From: Granulicella sp.
GTDB taxonomy: Bacteria; Acidobacteriota; Terriglobia; Terriglobales; Acidobacteriaceae
Length of the DNA: 48,864 nucleotides
Assembly: GCA_003132145.1 (NCBI GenBank)
Contig: PKWU01000044.1
Span: 1 to 48,864, forward strand
Direction: 5' to 3'
Below, piece by piece: positions 33,645 to 41,245 of this stretch (the stretch's first letter is position 1; every line of letters starts with the position of its first letter). A program made the position numbers and the translations under genes. The notes under the pieces were generated by a model. The model saw only the letters and a program-made list of their open reading frames with translations. It ran no database searches and was not told the origin of the DNA.

Positions 33645-34925
33645 CTATCTGTCGATCTCTCCCAGCACAATGTCGATGCTTCCGATTACGGCGACTACAT
33701 CAGCCAGCAGCCGGCCCTTGCACATAGTCTCCAGGGCTTGCAGCGTGGCGAAGCTGGGATTCCGCATGTGTACGCGATACGGTTTGGCCGTCCCATCCGA
33801 GACGACGTAGTATCCCATCTCGCCGCGCGGGCTCTCCACCGCCTGATAGACCTCGCCCGCTGGCACCGCGAACCCTTCGGTCACAATCTTGAAGTGATGG
33901 ATCAACGCCTCCATCTCGGTCTTCATCTTCTCGCGGTTGGGCAGCACGATCTTGGGTGCGTCGGCCACAATCGGCCCGGGCTTTCCGTCCGCTCCGCGAG
34001 GCAGGCCCTCCAGCATCTGCATCGCCTGATGGCATATCTTCACCGACTCGCGCATCTCCAGCATGCGTACGACGTACCGCGCCCAAACATCGCCGTCGTT
34101 CGATACGGGCACGTCAAACTTGAACCTCTCGTAGCCGGAGTAGGGCATATCGCGGCGTAGGTCCCAATCCACTCCGCTGGCGCGCAGCGGCGGCCCGGTG
34201 ACGCCCAGCGCGATGGCCTGCGCAGCCGTAAGTGTGCCGACGCCCTTCAGCCGTCCCATCCAGATTGGGTTGCCCGTCAGCAGGCCCTCGTACTGGTCGA
34301 TGTGCGCGGGCATGGTGTCAAGGAAGGTCTGCACCGTCTCGAAGAATCCCATCGGCGGCTCCAGCGCCAGCCCCCCGATGCGGAAGTAGCTGGTCATCAT
34401 GCGCTGGCCGCTGACCGCCTCGAAGATGCGCATGGTGGCTTCGCGCTCGCGCCAGCAGTACAGGAACATCGTCAGCGCGCCGATGTCCATAGCGTGCGTG
34501 CCCAGCCACACCAGGTGCGACTCGATGCGCGTGATTTCGTTGAGCAGCACGCGCAGCAACTGGGCGCGCTCGGGAATCTCCAGTCCCAGCAGCTTCTCCA
34601 CCGCCAGGCAATACGCCAGGTTGTTGGTCATCGGGCAGAGATAGTCGACGCGGTCGGTCAGCGGGACAACCTGCTGGTAGAATTTGGCCTCGCATGTCTT
34701 TTCGATGCCGGTGTGCAGGTAGCCGATATCGGGTGCCAGCGAGACGACGATCTCGCCGTCCAGCTCCAGCACCATGCGCAGCACGCCGTGGGTTGACGGA
34801 TGCTGCGGCCCCATGTTGAGCACCATGGAGTGCTCTCCCGTGCCCGCGTTGCCGTGGCGCTTCGCGTCGGCAATGACGTCTTCGACGCCGGGAGTGATCC
34901 TGTCGGAAGCGGTGATGGGTGCCAT
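33645..34925 (-). CDS. nuoD: NADH-quinone oxidoreductase subunit D
   Basis: 49-kDa-type subunit lining the quinone site, related to NiFe-hydrogenase large subunits, 426 residues. Motifs: MVLNMGPQHPSTHGVLRMVLELDGE (with the quinone-site histidine), GYLHTGIEK, VDYLCPMTNNLAYCLAVEKLLGLEIPERA and RNPSFATLQALETMCKGRLLADVVAVIGSIDIVLGEIDR at the C-terminus. About 30 extra residues precede the conserved core. It starts 45 bases after nuoC; that gap holds a GAACCTTG-type repeat. Confidence 0.95.
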   Translation of the reverse strand: MAPITASDRITPGVEDVIADAKRHGNAGTGEHSMVLNMGPQHPSTHGVLRMVLELDGEIVVSLAPDIGYLHTGIEKTCEAKFYQQVVPLTDRVDYLCPMTNNLAYCLAVEKLLGLEIPERAQLLRVLLNEITRIESHLVWLGTHAMDIGALTMFLYCWREREATMRIFEAVSGQRMMTSYFRIGGLALEPPMGFFETVQTFLDTMPAHIDQYEGLLTGNPIWMGRLKGVGTLTAAQAIALGVTGPPLRASGVDWDLRRDMPYSGYERFKFDVPVSNDGDVWARYVVRMLEMRESVKICHQAMQMLEGLPRGADGKPGPIVADAPKIVLPNREKMKTEMEALIHHFKIVTEGFAVPAGEVYQAVESPRGEMGYYVVSDGTAKPYRVHMRNPSFATLQALETMCKGRLLADVVAVIGSIDIVLGEIDR

Positions 34926-34945
34926 CAGCGGTGCCTGCCTTTGTC

Positions 34946-34967
34946 TCGAACCTTGTGCCTTGAACCT
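34946..34967. repeat. GAACCTTG-type repeat in the nuoC-nuoD gap
   Basis: CTCGAACCTTGTGCCTTGAA with CCT following matches the unit seen (in the opposite orientation) at 5458-5494 inside the pilin leader. It fills about half of the 45-base gap. Confidence 0.5.
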
Positions 34968-34970
34968 GTC

Positions 34971-35462
34971 TTATCGGTAGCCTTCGACGGGATAGTCCTT
35001 GCGCAGCGGATGTCCCTCCCAGTTTTCGGGCATCATAATGCGGGTGAGGCGTGGATGGCCGGCGAAGTCGATGCCGAAGAGGTCGAAGACCTCGCGCTCG
35101 TAAAAGTTTGCCGCGGGCCACACGGATGTGATTGAGGGAACGCTCGCGGCGGTCGAATGCAGCATGACGCGCAGGCGAATCCGCTGCTTCAGGCTGTGCG
35201 AGAGGATGTGGTAGGAGAGTTGGAAACGCGGCTCCTGCGGAAACCAGTCAACGGCGGTAACGGTCTCGAAGAAGTTGTATCCCGCGGCTTTGACGGCCTC
35301 ACACGCTGCAACGATAGACTCGCGCGCGACGGTGATCGTCAGCTCATCGCGGTCGAACTTCGCGTCGGTGGCAAGCTCGCTGAGCGCCACGACGGCCGGG
35401 TTCTCCGCCATCGCCTCGAAGACGAAGGTCTTGCCTGTGAGCGCACTTGCCGGATCGTACAT
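34971..35462 (-). CDS. nuoC: NADH-quinone oxidoreductase subunit C
   Basis: 30-kDa-type peripheral subunit, 163 residues, not fused to NuoD as in E. coli. Conserved C-terminal signature: SVWPAANFYEREVFDLFGIDFAGHPRLTRIMMPENWEGHPLRKDYPVEGY. Its ATG directly abuts the nuoA stop codon (TAAATG), leaving no room for nuoB, which normally sits between nuoA and nuoC. Confidence 0.94.
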   Translation of the reverse strand: MYDPASALTGKTFVFEAMAENPAVVALSELATDAKFDRDELTITVARESIVAACEAVKAAGYNFFETVTAVDWFPQEPRFQLSYHILSHSLKQRIRLRVMLHSTAASVPSITSVWPAANFYEREVFDLFGIDFAGHPRLTRIMMPENWEGHPLRKDYPVEGYR

Positions 35463-35876
35463 TTACAAGTCTCCCTTGTCGTACGACCAGTTGAGAATGC
35501 CCTTCTTCCACACATAGAAGAGGCCGACGGCGACAAAGCCGAGGTAGACCAGCATCTCCCAAAAGCCGAACATCGGCGAGCCGGTGATGGCCGGCAGACG
35601 GCGGAAGATCACCGCCCACGGCAGCAGGAAGACCGCCTCCACATCGAACAAGATGAAGAGCATTGCCACCATGTAGAAGCGCACAGAGAAGCGGCCCCGC
35701 GCGTCGCCCACCGGGTCCATACCGCATTCGTAGGGGTCCAGCTTGACGCGGTAGTTGCGGTGCCTGCCGACGAAGTAGGACGCCACCACCATGCCGCCGG
35801 CGATGCCCAGCGCGCCCACAATATGCAGCGCCAGGGGAAGGTAGTTCCAGATGTATGGAGTTGTCTGCATCGCCAT
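35463..35876 (-). CDS. nuoA: NADH-quinone oxidoreductase subunit A
   Basis: Three-helix membrane subunit homologous to ND3, 137 residues. Conserved loop and helix: VKLDPYECGMDPVGDARGRFSVRFYMVAMLFILFDVEAVFLLPWAV. ATG at 35876 (MAMQTTPY) or 35870 (MQTTPY) can start it; the first lies only 5 bases from the -10 box of a good promoter, so a leaderless or nearly leaderless mRNA is possible. First gene of the nuo cluster. Confidence 0.94.
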   Translation of the reverse strand: MAMQTTPYIWNYLPLALHIVGALGIAGGMVVASYFVGRHRNYRVKLDPYECGMDPVGDARGRFSVRFYMVAMLFILFDVEAVFLLPWAVIFRRLPAITGSPMFGFWEMLVYLGFVAVGLFYVWKKGILNWSYDKGDL

Positions 35877-35881
35877 CTTCG

Positions 35882-35910
35882 ACTCTAGAATCGGGCCGGT
35901 CAAGTGTCAA
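35882..35910 (-). promoter_or_regulatory. Sigma-70-type promoter of the nuo operon
   Basis: On the minus strand TTGACA (35910-35905), a 17-base spacer and TAGAGT (35887-35882) match the -35 and -10 consensus (6/6 and 4/6). The expected transcription start falls at about 35875-35876, at or next to the first nuoA ATG. Confidence 0.6.
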
Positions 35911-35959
35911 GCAAACAAGGGCTGGCAGGGCCGTTTTTCGCTGCGATTCAGCGCAACCG

Positions 35960-36895
35960 CTATCGCAACATCTCCATGTACCAGGCCAGGACCTGCGGCC
36001 CGAAGAGCGCACTGAAGAGGCCGCCGGCGGCGAGAAAACTGCCCAGCGGTAGCTTGCTTGCGCCGCTGGCCCGATGCCGCGCCATCAGAAGGATGCCATA
36101 GACGCTGGCGGCAACGACCCCGGCAAAGAGCGCGAGCAGCGTCTCGCCGAATCCGAGAAACGCAGCGATCATCGCCAGCAGCTTCACGTCTCCCAACCCC
36201 ATACCGTCGCGTTTGCGCAGCGCCTTGTAGCCCCAGCGCACCGCAAGCAGGATCAGCGCCGCACTCGCGATCGCAGCGATGCGCCCCATGATCAGCGCCT
36301 CCGTGCCGGTCAGAAAGACGTTGCCCTGCGACGCAAAGCTCCCCGGACTGGACATCCGAAGCTGGTTCGTCGTGTTGAGCACGATGTCACCCTCGCCCGG
36401 CGCCAGAAAGAACGCCTGCACGCACACCAGAACCAACCCGATGCCGACGCCGGTCAGCGTGAACGCATCCGGCAGCCGCTGCGTCTGCCAGTCCATCACC
36501 ATCAACCCAATCAGCAGAAAGCCGAGGATGGCAATGCCGAATGTGAGGACTGTTTCTCCTGGCACCAGCACCCAACCATCGATCGCAAGATTGTAACGGA
36601 CTTCGTAGAGTCGAGCTGCGGCTACGGAGAACCACAGCCCCACCGCCAACTCCACCGCGGGGTACCGCCAGGAGATCGGCGCATTGCAGTCGCGGCAGCG
36701 GGCGCGCAGAACCACCCAGCTCAACACCGGCAGATTGTCATACCAGCGAATCGCGTGTCCACACGCCATGCAGTGCGAGCCGGGCGTCACGATGGACTTA
36801 TGCGCCGGCAGCCGCGAGATGCACACGTTCAGAAAGCTGCCGAACAGCAGTCCGATGAGCAAGCCGAGCAACTCGTATAGGTGTAGCAACGTCAC
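35960..36895 (-). CDS. pilD: Prepilin peptidase / N-methyltransferase (A24 family)
   Basis: Inner-membrane aspartic protease that cleaves and N-methylates prepilins, 311 residues. The N-terminal zinc-binding cysteines are CMACGHAIRWYDNLPVLS and RCRDCNAPISWRYP. The catalytic aspartates are in LMVMDWQTQRLPD and GLGDVKLLAMIAAFLGFG. FGSFLNVCISRLP is the usual N-terminal signature. A GTG at 36895 starts it just before the first helix; the frame stays open far upstream but only as a shadow of the porin gene. A loop of about 40 residues between the two aspartates (around 175-215) is longer than in E. coli GspO. Likely partner: the pilin at 4983-5525. Confidence 0.92.
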   Translation of the reverse strand: MTLLHLYELLGLLIGLLFGSFLNVCISRLPAHKSIVTPGSHCMACGHAIRWYDNLPVLSWVVLRARCRDCNAPISWRYPAVELAVGLWFSVAAARLYEVRYNLAIDGWVLVPGETVLTFGIAILGFLLIGLMVMDWQTQRLPDAFTLTGVGIGLVLVCVQAFFLAPGEGDIVLNTTNQLRMSSPGSFASQGNVFLTGTEALIMGRIAAIASAALILLAVRWGYKALRKRDGMGLGDVKLLAMIAAFLGFGETLLALFAGVVAASVYGILLMARHRASGASKLPLGSFLAAGGLFSALFGPQVLAWYMEMLR

Positions 36896-36953
36896 GTTTA
36901 AAGTATACGTTCCACCCACCTGCTTGCCTTCAACCAGCAACCAACAACCGTCT

Positions 36954-38435
36954 CTAAAAGTCCACATGCATGCGGACGGATTCCACCAGCACCGGCCCGC
37001 GGTCCTGGTTGTAGCCGGGGTGGGCGATGTACTGTGCGTCCAGCGCGTAGTACACGCCGCGCCACGCATGAACATTGTAGTAGCCCTCCAGAATGTCTTC
37101 GCGGGCGTAGTTCAGATTTCCATCGCCCAGCAGAAATCCCAACCCGCCCAGCTTCAGGTACGCCTGGTGGTCGCTCTTGATTGCATTCGAGATGAAGGCC
37201 AGACCGACTTTATCGTTGGCGCGTCCCCATTGCTTGCCCGCATAGTCGCCGCCCAGTTCGACCGTCTGATCGACCTCGGTGTACGCGAACGATTCGTGTT
37301 GCCCTTCGTTCCATCCGAATCGCCCAAAGACGCGCAGGCTCTCCGTCAACTCCTGCTCGGCGTTCAGTCCGAAGCCGTACTTCACCGCGCCGAACGTCTC
37401 ATGCTTCGTAATATCCGGCGTCGCATCCACCTTCGCCAGATACGCTGCATTCGCCGCGCGATAAAGCCCCATGTGCGCGTGGTTGACGTAGCTGAGCGCG
37501 CGAACCACGCCCTTGCGATCGGCGTTGAGCAGCCCGCCCAGCAGACCGCGCCGCCACTCGACCTCCATGTTCTGTCCGCTGGCGCGCCGCAGGTTCCAGT
37601 CGAGATCGATTCCATTGGCCACCGTCGGCATCAGCGCAACGGCGTAGCGCGCCGACCAGTCCTTATCGTCGTACTCGGCTATGGCGCCATAGGTGTAGCC
37701 GCGCGTGTCGGCGGCGTAGTCCCACGCGCCGTTGTTGTCGGTAGTCCAGTTCATGAACTGTAGGTGGCTGTCGGTGCCGACGCTGTTGAGATCAAAAAAA
37801 TCCGGCAGCCCCATCTTGCCCACGCGCAGCTCCAGCCGCCGCTCCGGAACCTCGGTGGCCAGCGAGAACGGCCCACGTTCGGCGGCCACAGTTTTGCTTG
37901 ATAGTCCGATGGTCTGGTGCAGTTGCACGCGCGCCATGTAGGGAATTGGCCCGAGGTTGGGGTTGCGCACAACGTCCAGGTTGGTGAATCCCGCCAGGCC
38001 GACCGCCTCGCTGATTCCGCGCCCGCCCGCCGACTCTTCGTCGTAGATCGCTTCAAAGTGGCGCGCCGGACTGCGCACCAGCTCTGCGCCCATATACAGC
38101 GTGCCAACCAGCGACGTCTTGTACTCTCCGCGCCCCAGCAGGCTGTTCGTTCCCTCGTACGGCGAGTGGAAGGGCCCATGCGCCTGGAAGATGATGTTGG
38201 CCTGCCCGGCAAGAAAATATCGCGTGCCGTCGGGGTGAGGAAACATCGTCGGGGTCGCCGTCTCCTCGGTTGCGGCTGGTGCCACAGGCCGGATGCGAGT
38301 CGGTCGCGTCGCATCCGCCAACACCGAATTGATCGACAGCGACGCCGCATCGGTCACGGTCTGCGCCCCCGCCGCACCGGCCGCGAAGCATATGGGAAGA
38401 CCGAGAAGGAGCCATATTAGGAACATTTTCAGCAT
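36954..38435 (-). CDS. OprB-like carbohydrate-selective porin
   Basis: Outer-membrane beta-barrel protein, 493 residues. A signal peptide (MLKMFLIWLLLGLPICFAA, cleavage near AGAQ) is followed by the pattern of carbohydrate porins: YFLAGQANIIFQAHGPFHSPYEG, LELRVGKMGLPDFFDLNSVG, alternating amphipathic strands such as YTYGAIAEYDDKDWSARYAV, FGRFGWNEGQHESFAYTEVD, and a C-terminal strand ending in Phe (VESVRMHVDF). ATG at 38435 has AAGG nearby. Together with the glycoside hydrolases at 39.7-47.3 kb it suggests sugar uptake; the substrate is unknown. Confidence 0.82.
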   Translation of the reverse strand: MLKMFLIWLLLGLPICFAAGAAGAQTVTDAASLSINSVLADATRPTRIRPVAPAATEETATPTMFPHPDGTRYFLAGQANIIFQAHGPFHSPYEGTNSLLGRGEYKTSLVGTLYMGAELVRSPARHFEAIYDEESAGGRGISEAVGLAGFTNLDVVRNPNLGPIPYMARVQLHQTIGLSSKTVAAERGPFSLATEVPERRLELRVGKMGLPDFFDLNSVGTDSHLQFMNWTTDNNGAWDYAADTRGYTYGAIAEYDDKDWSARYAVALMPTVANGIDLDWNLRRASGQNMEVEWRRGLLGGLLNADRKGVVRALSYVNHAHMGLYRAANAAYLAKVDATPDITKHETFGAVKYGFGLNAEQELTESLRVFGRFGWNEGQHESFAYTEVDQTVELGGDYAGKQWGRANDKVGLAFISNAIKSDHQAYLKLGGLGFLLGDGNLNYAREDILEGYYNVHAWRGVYYALDAQYIAHPGYNQDRGPVLVESVRMHVDF

Positions 38436-38547
38436 AGAGCCTTTGCAGTATATAGATGCAAGATGGACGGAATGTAAACGGCGGCTGAAGACATTGAGAC
38501 AATACTTCCACGTCTCATTTACGCACACGGAGGCTCCTTTGAGGCTT

Positions 38548-38674
38548 CGCCTAGAAGATCCTGTGCAGTACCCCGGCCGGGTCCAACACGCGATAGCCGA
38601 GCATCAGGGTCATCAAAATGCGGAGTCTCTTCTGCAAGACCGGCATCGGATGCGAGTACGAGTTCTTCTAGGCG
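38548..38674. repeat. Perfect 11-bp inverted repeat, 105 bases apart
   Basis: CGCCTAGAAGA (38548-38558) and TCTTCTAGGCG (38664-38674) bracket a 105-base segment between the porin and the 58-residue ORF. The right arm contains that ORF's stop codon. Inside is a CCCGGCCGGG palindrome. It could be a structured RNA 3' end or a small mobile-element relic; no transposase is present. Confidence 0.4.
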
Positions 38675-38844
38675 CACAGTAGCATCCCCCCCGATTTATC
38701 GTTCGAGGAGGATGCCTCTTTGCAATTGTTCCGTGCGTTGGAATCCACCCAGACACAAGCGAGCGGATTCCGTGGATTGCCCGTGCGGACCCAGAAACAG
38801 GTTAGGCGGAGGGGCTTATGGAGAGTGAGGATGTTGTTGTACAT
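38668..38844 (-). CDS. Small cysteine-containing protein with a very strong RBS (58 residues)
   Basis: Family unknown to me. AAAGGAGGAACC directly before the ATG at 38844 is a near-perfect ribosome binding site, the best in this region. The product repeats a C-[FV]-W-V motif (C16-FWV and C30-VWV, around TGNPRNPLAC), has four cysteines in all (16, 30, 41, 57), and a polar Asn/Ser/Lys-rich tail. No signal peptide or membrane segment. Cysteine content and the nearby RcnR/FrmR-type sensor gene invite a metal or redox link, but that is speculation. Co-oriented with the porin. Confidence 0.6.
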   Translation of the reverse strand: MYNNILTLHKPLRLTCFWVRTGNPRNPLACVWVDSNARNNCKEASSSNDKSGGMLLCA

Positions 38845-39189
38845 GGTTCCTCCTTTGGCGGTCCATGCGCGCGCAACCAGATTCAGCGCCAACGGCGCAG
38901 ATCGGTTGTGCTGCACAAATCATCGGTTCGGGAGGGGTGAGTCGGACGTTCTGTTGCTGGCCCACGCGCTCAAATCACAGGTTGAAATGCTGGATGAGCG
39001 GTGAGAGAATCGTCTATGGTCGGGCTATAGGCGATTGTCTAAGTGCTCTTCGCAACACAGAGTTGAGCTCCCGGTACTTGGAGGCTCTTGTGCGGATTCA
39101 TTGCTCATAAAGTTTTCGTTTCTCCGGCGGGCAAGATCCCCCGTCCTCTATATTGTATCATATCCCCCTAGGATATAGTCAAGGAAAAT
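38845..39189. other. 345-base intergenic region upstream of both the 58-residue ORF and the regulator
   Basis: No gene is supported here. Short open frames exist on the plus strand but lack ribosome binding sites and family features. The region should hold divergent promoters for the leftward 58-residue ORF and the rightward regulator; only the regulator's operator-like palindrome (39160-39176) is clear. Confidence 0.6.
39160..39176. promoter_or_regulatory. Operator-like palindrome of the RcnR/FrmR-type regulator
   Basis: ATATCCCCCTAGGATAT has 6-bp arms (ATATCC/GGATAT) around a C-tract, ending 13 bases before the regulator ATG and close to TATATT/TATCAT boxes. CsoR/RcnR-family repressors bind sites with a short G/C tract flanked by A/T-rich inverted arms, so self-repression is likely. 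Confidence 0.65.
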
Positions 39190-39465
39190 ATGACACCCGT
39201 TGAAAAAGAAAAACAGAAGCTGATCGCTCGCATCAAGCGCATCCGCGGACAGGTCGATTCCATCGAACGCTCGCTCACCACCGGCGACGACTGCGCGGAC
39301 GTCCTCATGCTGCTGGCCAACGTTCGCGGTGGCATCAACAGCTTGATGGCCGAGGTGCTTGAAGACCACATCCGCCTGCACCTGCTCTCCTCGGATAAGA
39401 CCGGAATCCAACCCTACGAGCTGGCCGAAGACCTCATCGACCTGGTCCGCGCCTATCTGAAGTAG
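39190..39465 (+). CDS. Metal- or formaldehyde-sensing repressor, RcnR/FrmR branch of the CsoR family
   Basis: All-helical DUF156 repressor, 91 residues, with KQKLIARIKRIRGQVDSIERSL, DDCADVLMLLANVRGGINSLMAEVLEDHIRLHL and a final LIDLVRAYLK. The sensor positions are C35, H60 and H64. RcnR uses Cys35, His60, His64 and His3; FrmR uses Cys35 and Pro2-region chemistry; CsoR would have a second cysteine at the H64 position. This protein therefore fits RcnR/FrmR, not copper CsoR, but position 3 is Pro. AAGGA at 39181-39185 precedes the ATG. No efflux pump or formaldehyde dehydrogenase gene is adjacent, so its target is unknown. Confidence 0.88.
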   Translation: MTPVEKEKQKLIARIKRIRGQVDSIERSLTTGDDCADVLMLLANVRGGINSLMAEVLEDHIRLHLLSSDKTGIQPYELAEDLIDLVRAYLK

Positions 39466-39568
39466 CGCTCGCCGGACGCGCGAATCCCCGTCAGCCGCAT
39501 CTTGACCATCCCGCCCCGCTCGCGTACGCTGCATCTACACGGGAAAGGAGGATTATCCATACACCATC

Positions 39569-39599
39569 AAAATACATGTTATTTTGTGGGATTGATCCC
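39569..39599. promoter_or_regulatory. Two adjacent palindromes upstream of the GH43 gene
   Basis: AAAATACATGTTATTTT (6-bp arms, 39569-39585) and GGGATTGATCCC (5-bp arms, 39588-39599) lie in the 214-base gap between the regulator and the hydrolase operon. They could be operator sites for sugar control. No convincing -35/-10 pair was found beside them. Confidence 0.35.
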
Positions 39600-39679
39600 T
39601 GTGTCGATAGGTGTACGATTGGCAAATTGGAACTCTTCGAATCAGTGAAATGGTTCTCTATCAAGGAGATACGGACACC

Positions 39680-41245
39680 ATGCTCACTCTTTACCACAGA
39701 CACCTTAAAGTCATCGAAATCACACGTCGCCGCTTCTTTCAGAACGCCTCGGCAACATCCATCGCGCTCGCGCTCCAACCTGGTTATCAGTGGGCATCGG
39801 CTCAGGTGCCGAACGTCTATCGCAATCCGATCATGGGCGGCGATCACCCGGATGCGAGTCCCATCCGGGTTGGCGGAGAGTTTTACCTTACGCATTCCAG
39901 CTTCGACTATGCTCCCGGCCTGCTGATCTGGCATTCATTGGATCTGATAAATTGGCGTCCTGTCACGGCAGCGCTGCGGCGCTACTATGGCAGCATATGG
40001 GCCCCCTATCTCTGTCAGTACGAGGGCCGTTTCTTTATCTACTTCCCGTCTGATAACCACCTCTTCGTAGTCCATGCTGGTCACCCGGCCGGGCCGTGGA
40101 GCGAACCTGTCGCCCTCGGCATCTCCGCGATCGACCCCGCACACATTGCCGAAAACGGCCGGCGCTTCTTGTACATGAATGGAGGTCAGATGGTGGAGTT
40201 GACACCCGATGGCCTCGCCGTCAAATCTGCTCCGCGAGCTGCCTTCGAACCCTGGCCTGTACCGGCCACGACGCGTATGGAATGCACCTGCCTGGAGGGC
40301 CCGAAGCTGCTGGAGCACAACGGCTACTTCTATCTCAATGTCGCCGAAGGAGGCACCGCTGGCCCGGCTACCAGCCATTCCGTCATCAGTGCCCGCAGTC
40401 GCCATGCTGAGGGTCCATGGGAGTTCTCTCCCTACAATCCCGTTGTACACACACAGTCTCGGGACGACCGCTGGCTAAGTATGGGTCACGGGCGTTTAGT
40501 CGATACACCTGACGGCAAATGGTACCTGACGGTTCACGCTTACGAAAACGGCTATCGCACACTCGGCCGGCAGTTGCTCCTGCTTCCTGTAGAGTGGACA
40601 GCCGACGGCTGGTTTAGAGTTCTACCGGAGATTGCGGCGAGTTCCAGTATTCCGATGCCCGTATCCACCGGGAGCCAAGAGCCGTTCTTCGATCCCTCGG
40701 ACAGATTTGAGAGTCCAGAATTAGGTCTCCAGTGGGGTTTCTGGCATGAGTACGATCCGACGCGCTTTGAGACAGGAAAGGGGTTCCTTCGGCTCGCTGC
40801 ACGGGGCAGCAATCTTCAGGACACGTCGGTGCTTACCACTCCTGTAGGGGGCCATGCCTACACGATCGAGGTGGATGTCGAGGTTGAACCGGGATGTGAG
40901 GCGGGATTGCTACTCTTCTATAACCCTGAGCACGCGACCGGGATCACACTGGGGCCGGAAGGAATCAGCATACGCCTTGGGGATGGGTACACCCCCACGC
41001 ACCAAGAAGACGGAATGCAGCGCGCGACGCTTCGCATCGTAAATGATCGGCAGGAGATCGACTTCTATTTTCGGCGTCCCAATCAAGACTGGCAGCGAGT
41101 TCCAGAATCGGCCGAGATTTCCGGGATGCACCACAACGTGCTCGGCGGTTTTCTTGATGTGAGACCGGCCCTCTCCGCCTGGGGTACCGGCAACGCAATC
41201 TTCCGCAGTTTTCGTTATTGGCCTGAGACTAAGGTGGTCGGATGA
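39680..41245 (+). CDS. Tat-exported glycoside hydrolase, GH43-like, with C-terminal beta-sandwich
   Basis: 521 residues. An AAGGAGAT ribosome binding site and the ATG at 39680 give a Tat signal peptide (TRRRFFQNASATSIALAL), so a folded export route is likely. The five-bladed propeller shows the GH43 triad: base D58 in GDHPDASP, D152 in AIDPAHI and acid E206 in CLEGPKL. Residues about 345-515 form a concanavalin-like sandwich (FDPSDRFESPELGLQWGFWHE, VDVEVEPGCEAGLLLFYNPEH) as in GH43 beta-xylosidases. Likely beta-xylosidase or alpha-L-arabinofuranosidase. Its stop overlaps the GH2 start (ATGA). Confidence 0.88.
   Translation: MLTLYHRHLKVIEITRRRFFQNASATSIALALQPGYQWASAQVPNVYRNPIMGGDHPDASPIRVGGEFYLTHSSFDYAPGLLIWHSLDLINWRPVTAALRRYYGSIWAPYLCQYEGRFFIYFPSDNHLFVVHAGHPAGPWSEPVALGISAIDPAHIAENGRRFLYMNGGQMVELTPDGLAVKSAPRAAFEPWPVPATTRMECTCLEGPKLLEHNGYFYLNVAEGGTAGPATSHSVISARSRHAEGPWEFSPYNPVVHTQSRDDRWLSMGHGRLVDTPDGKWYLTVHAYENGYRTLGRQLLLLPVEWTADGWFRVLPEIAASSSIPMPVSTGSQEPFFDPSDRFESPELGLQWGFWHEYDPTRFETGKGFLRLAARGSNLQDTSVLTTPVGGHAYTIEVDVEVEPGCEAGLLLFYNPEHATGITLGPEGISIRLGDGYTPTHQEDGMQRATLRIVNDRQEIDFYFRRPNQDWQRVPESAEISGMHHNVLGGFLDVRPALSAWGTGNAIFRSFRYWPETKVVG

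Noticed and set aside
38720..39110. Plus-strand open frames upstream of the RcnR/FrmR-type gene
   Set aside because: No ribosome binding sites, no recognisable motifs, and they run opposite to the small ORF with the strong ribosome binding site.
39588..39599. GGGATTGATCCC as a firm catabolite operator
   Set aside because: Only 5-bp arms and no matching regulator nearby; kept only as a low-confidence site.
39491..39934. Minus-strand open frame of 147 codons
   Set aside because: It is antisense to the start and Tat signal region of the GH43 gene and lacks a start signal.
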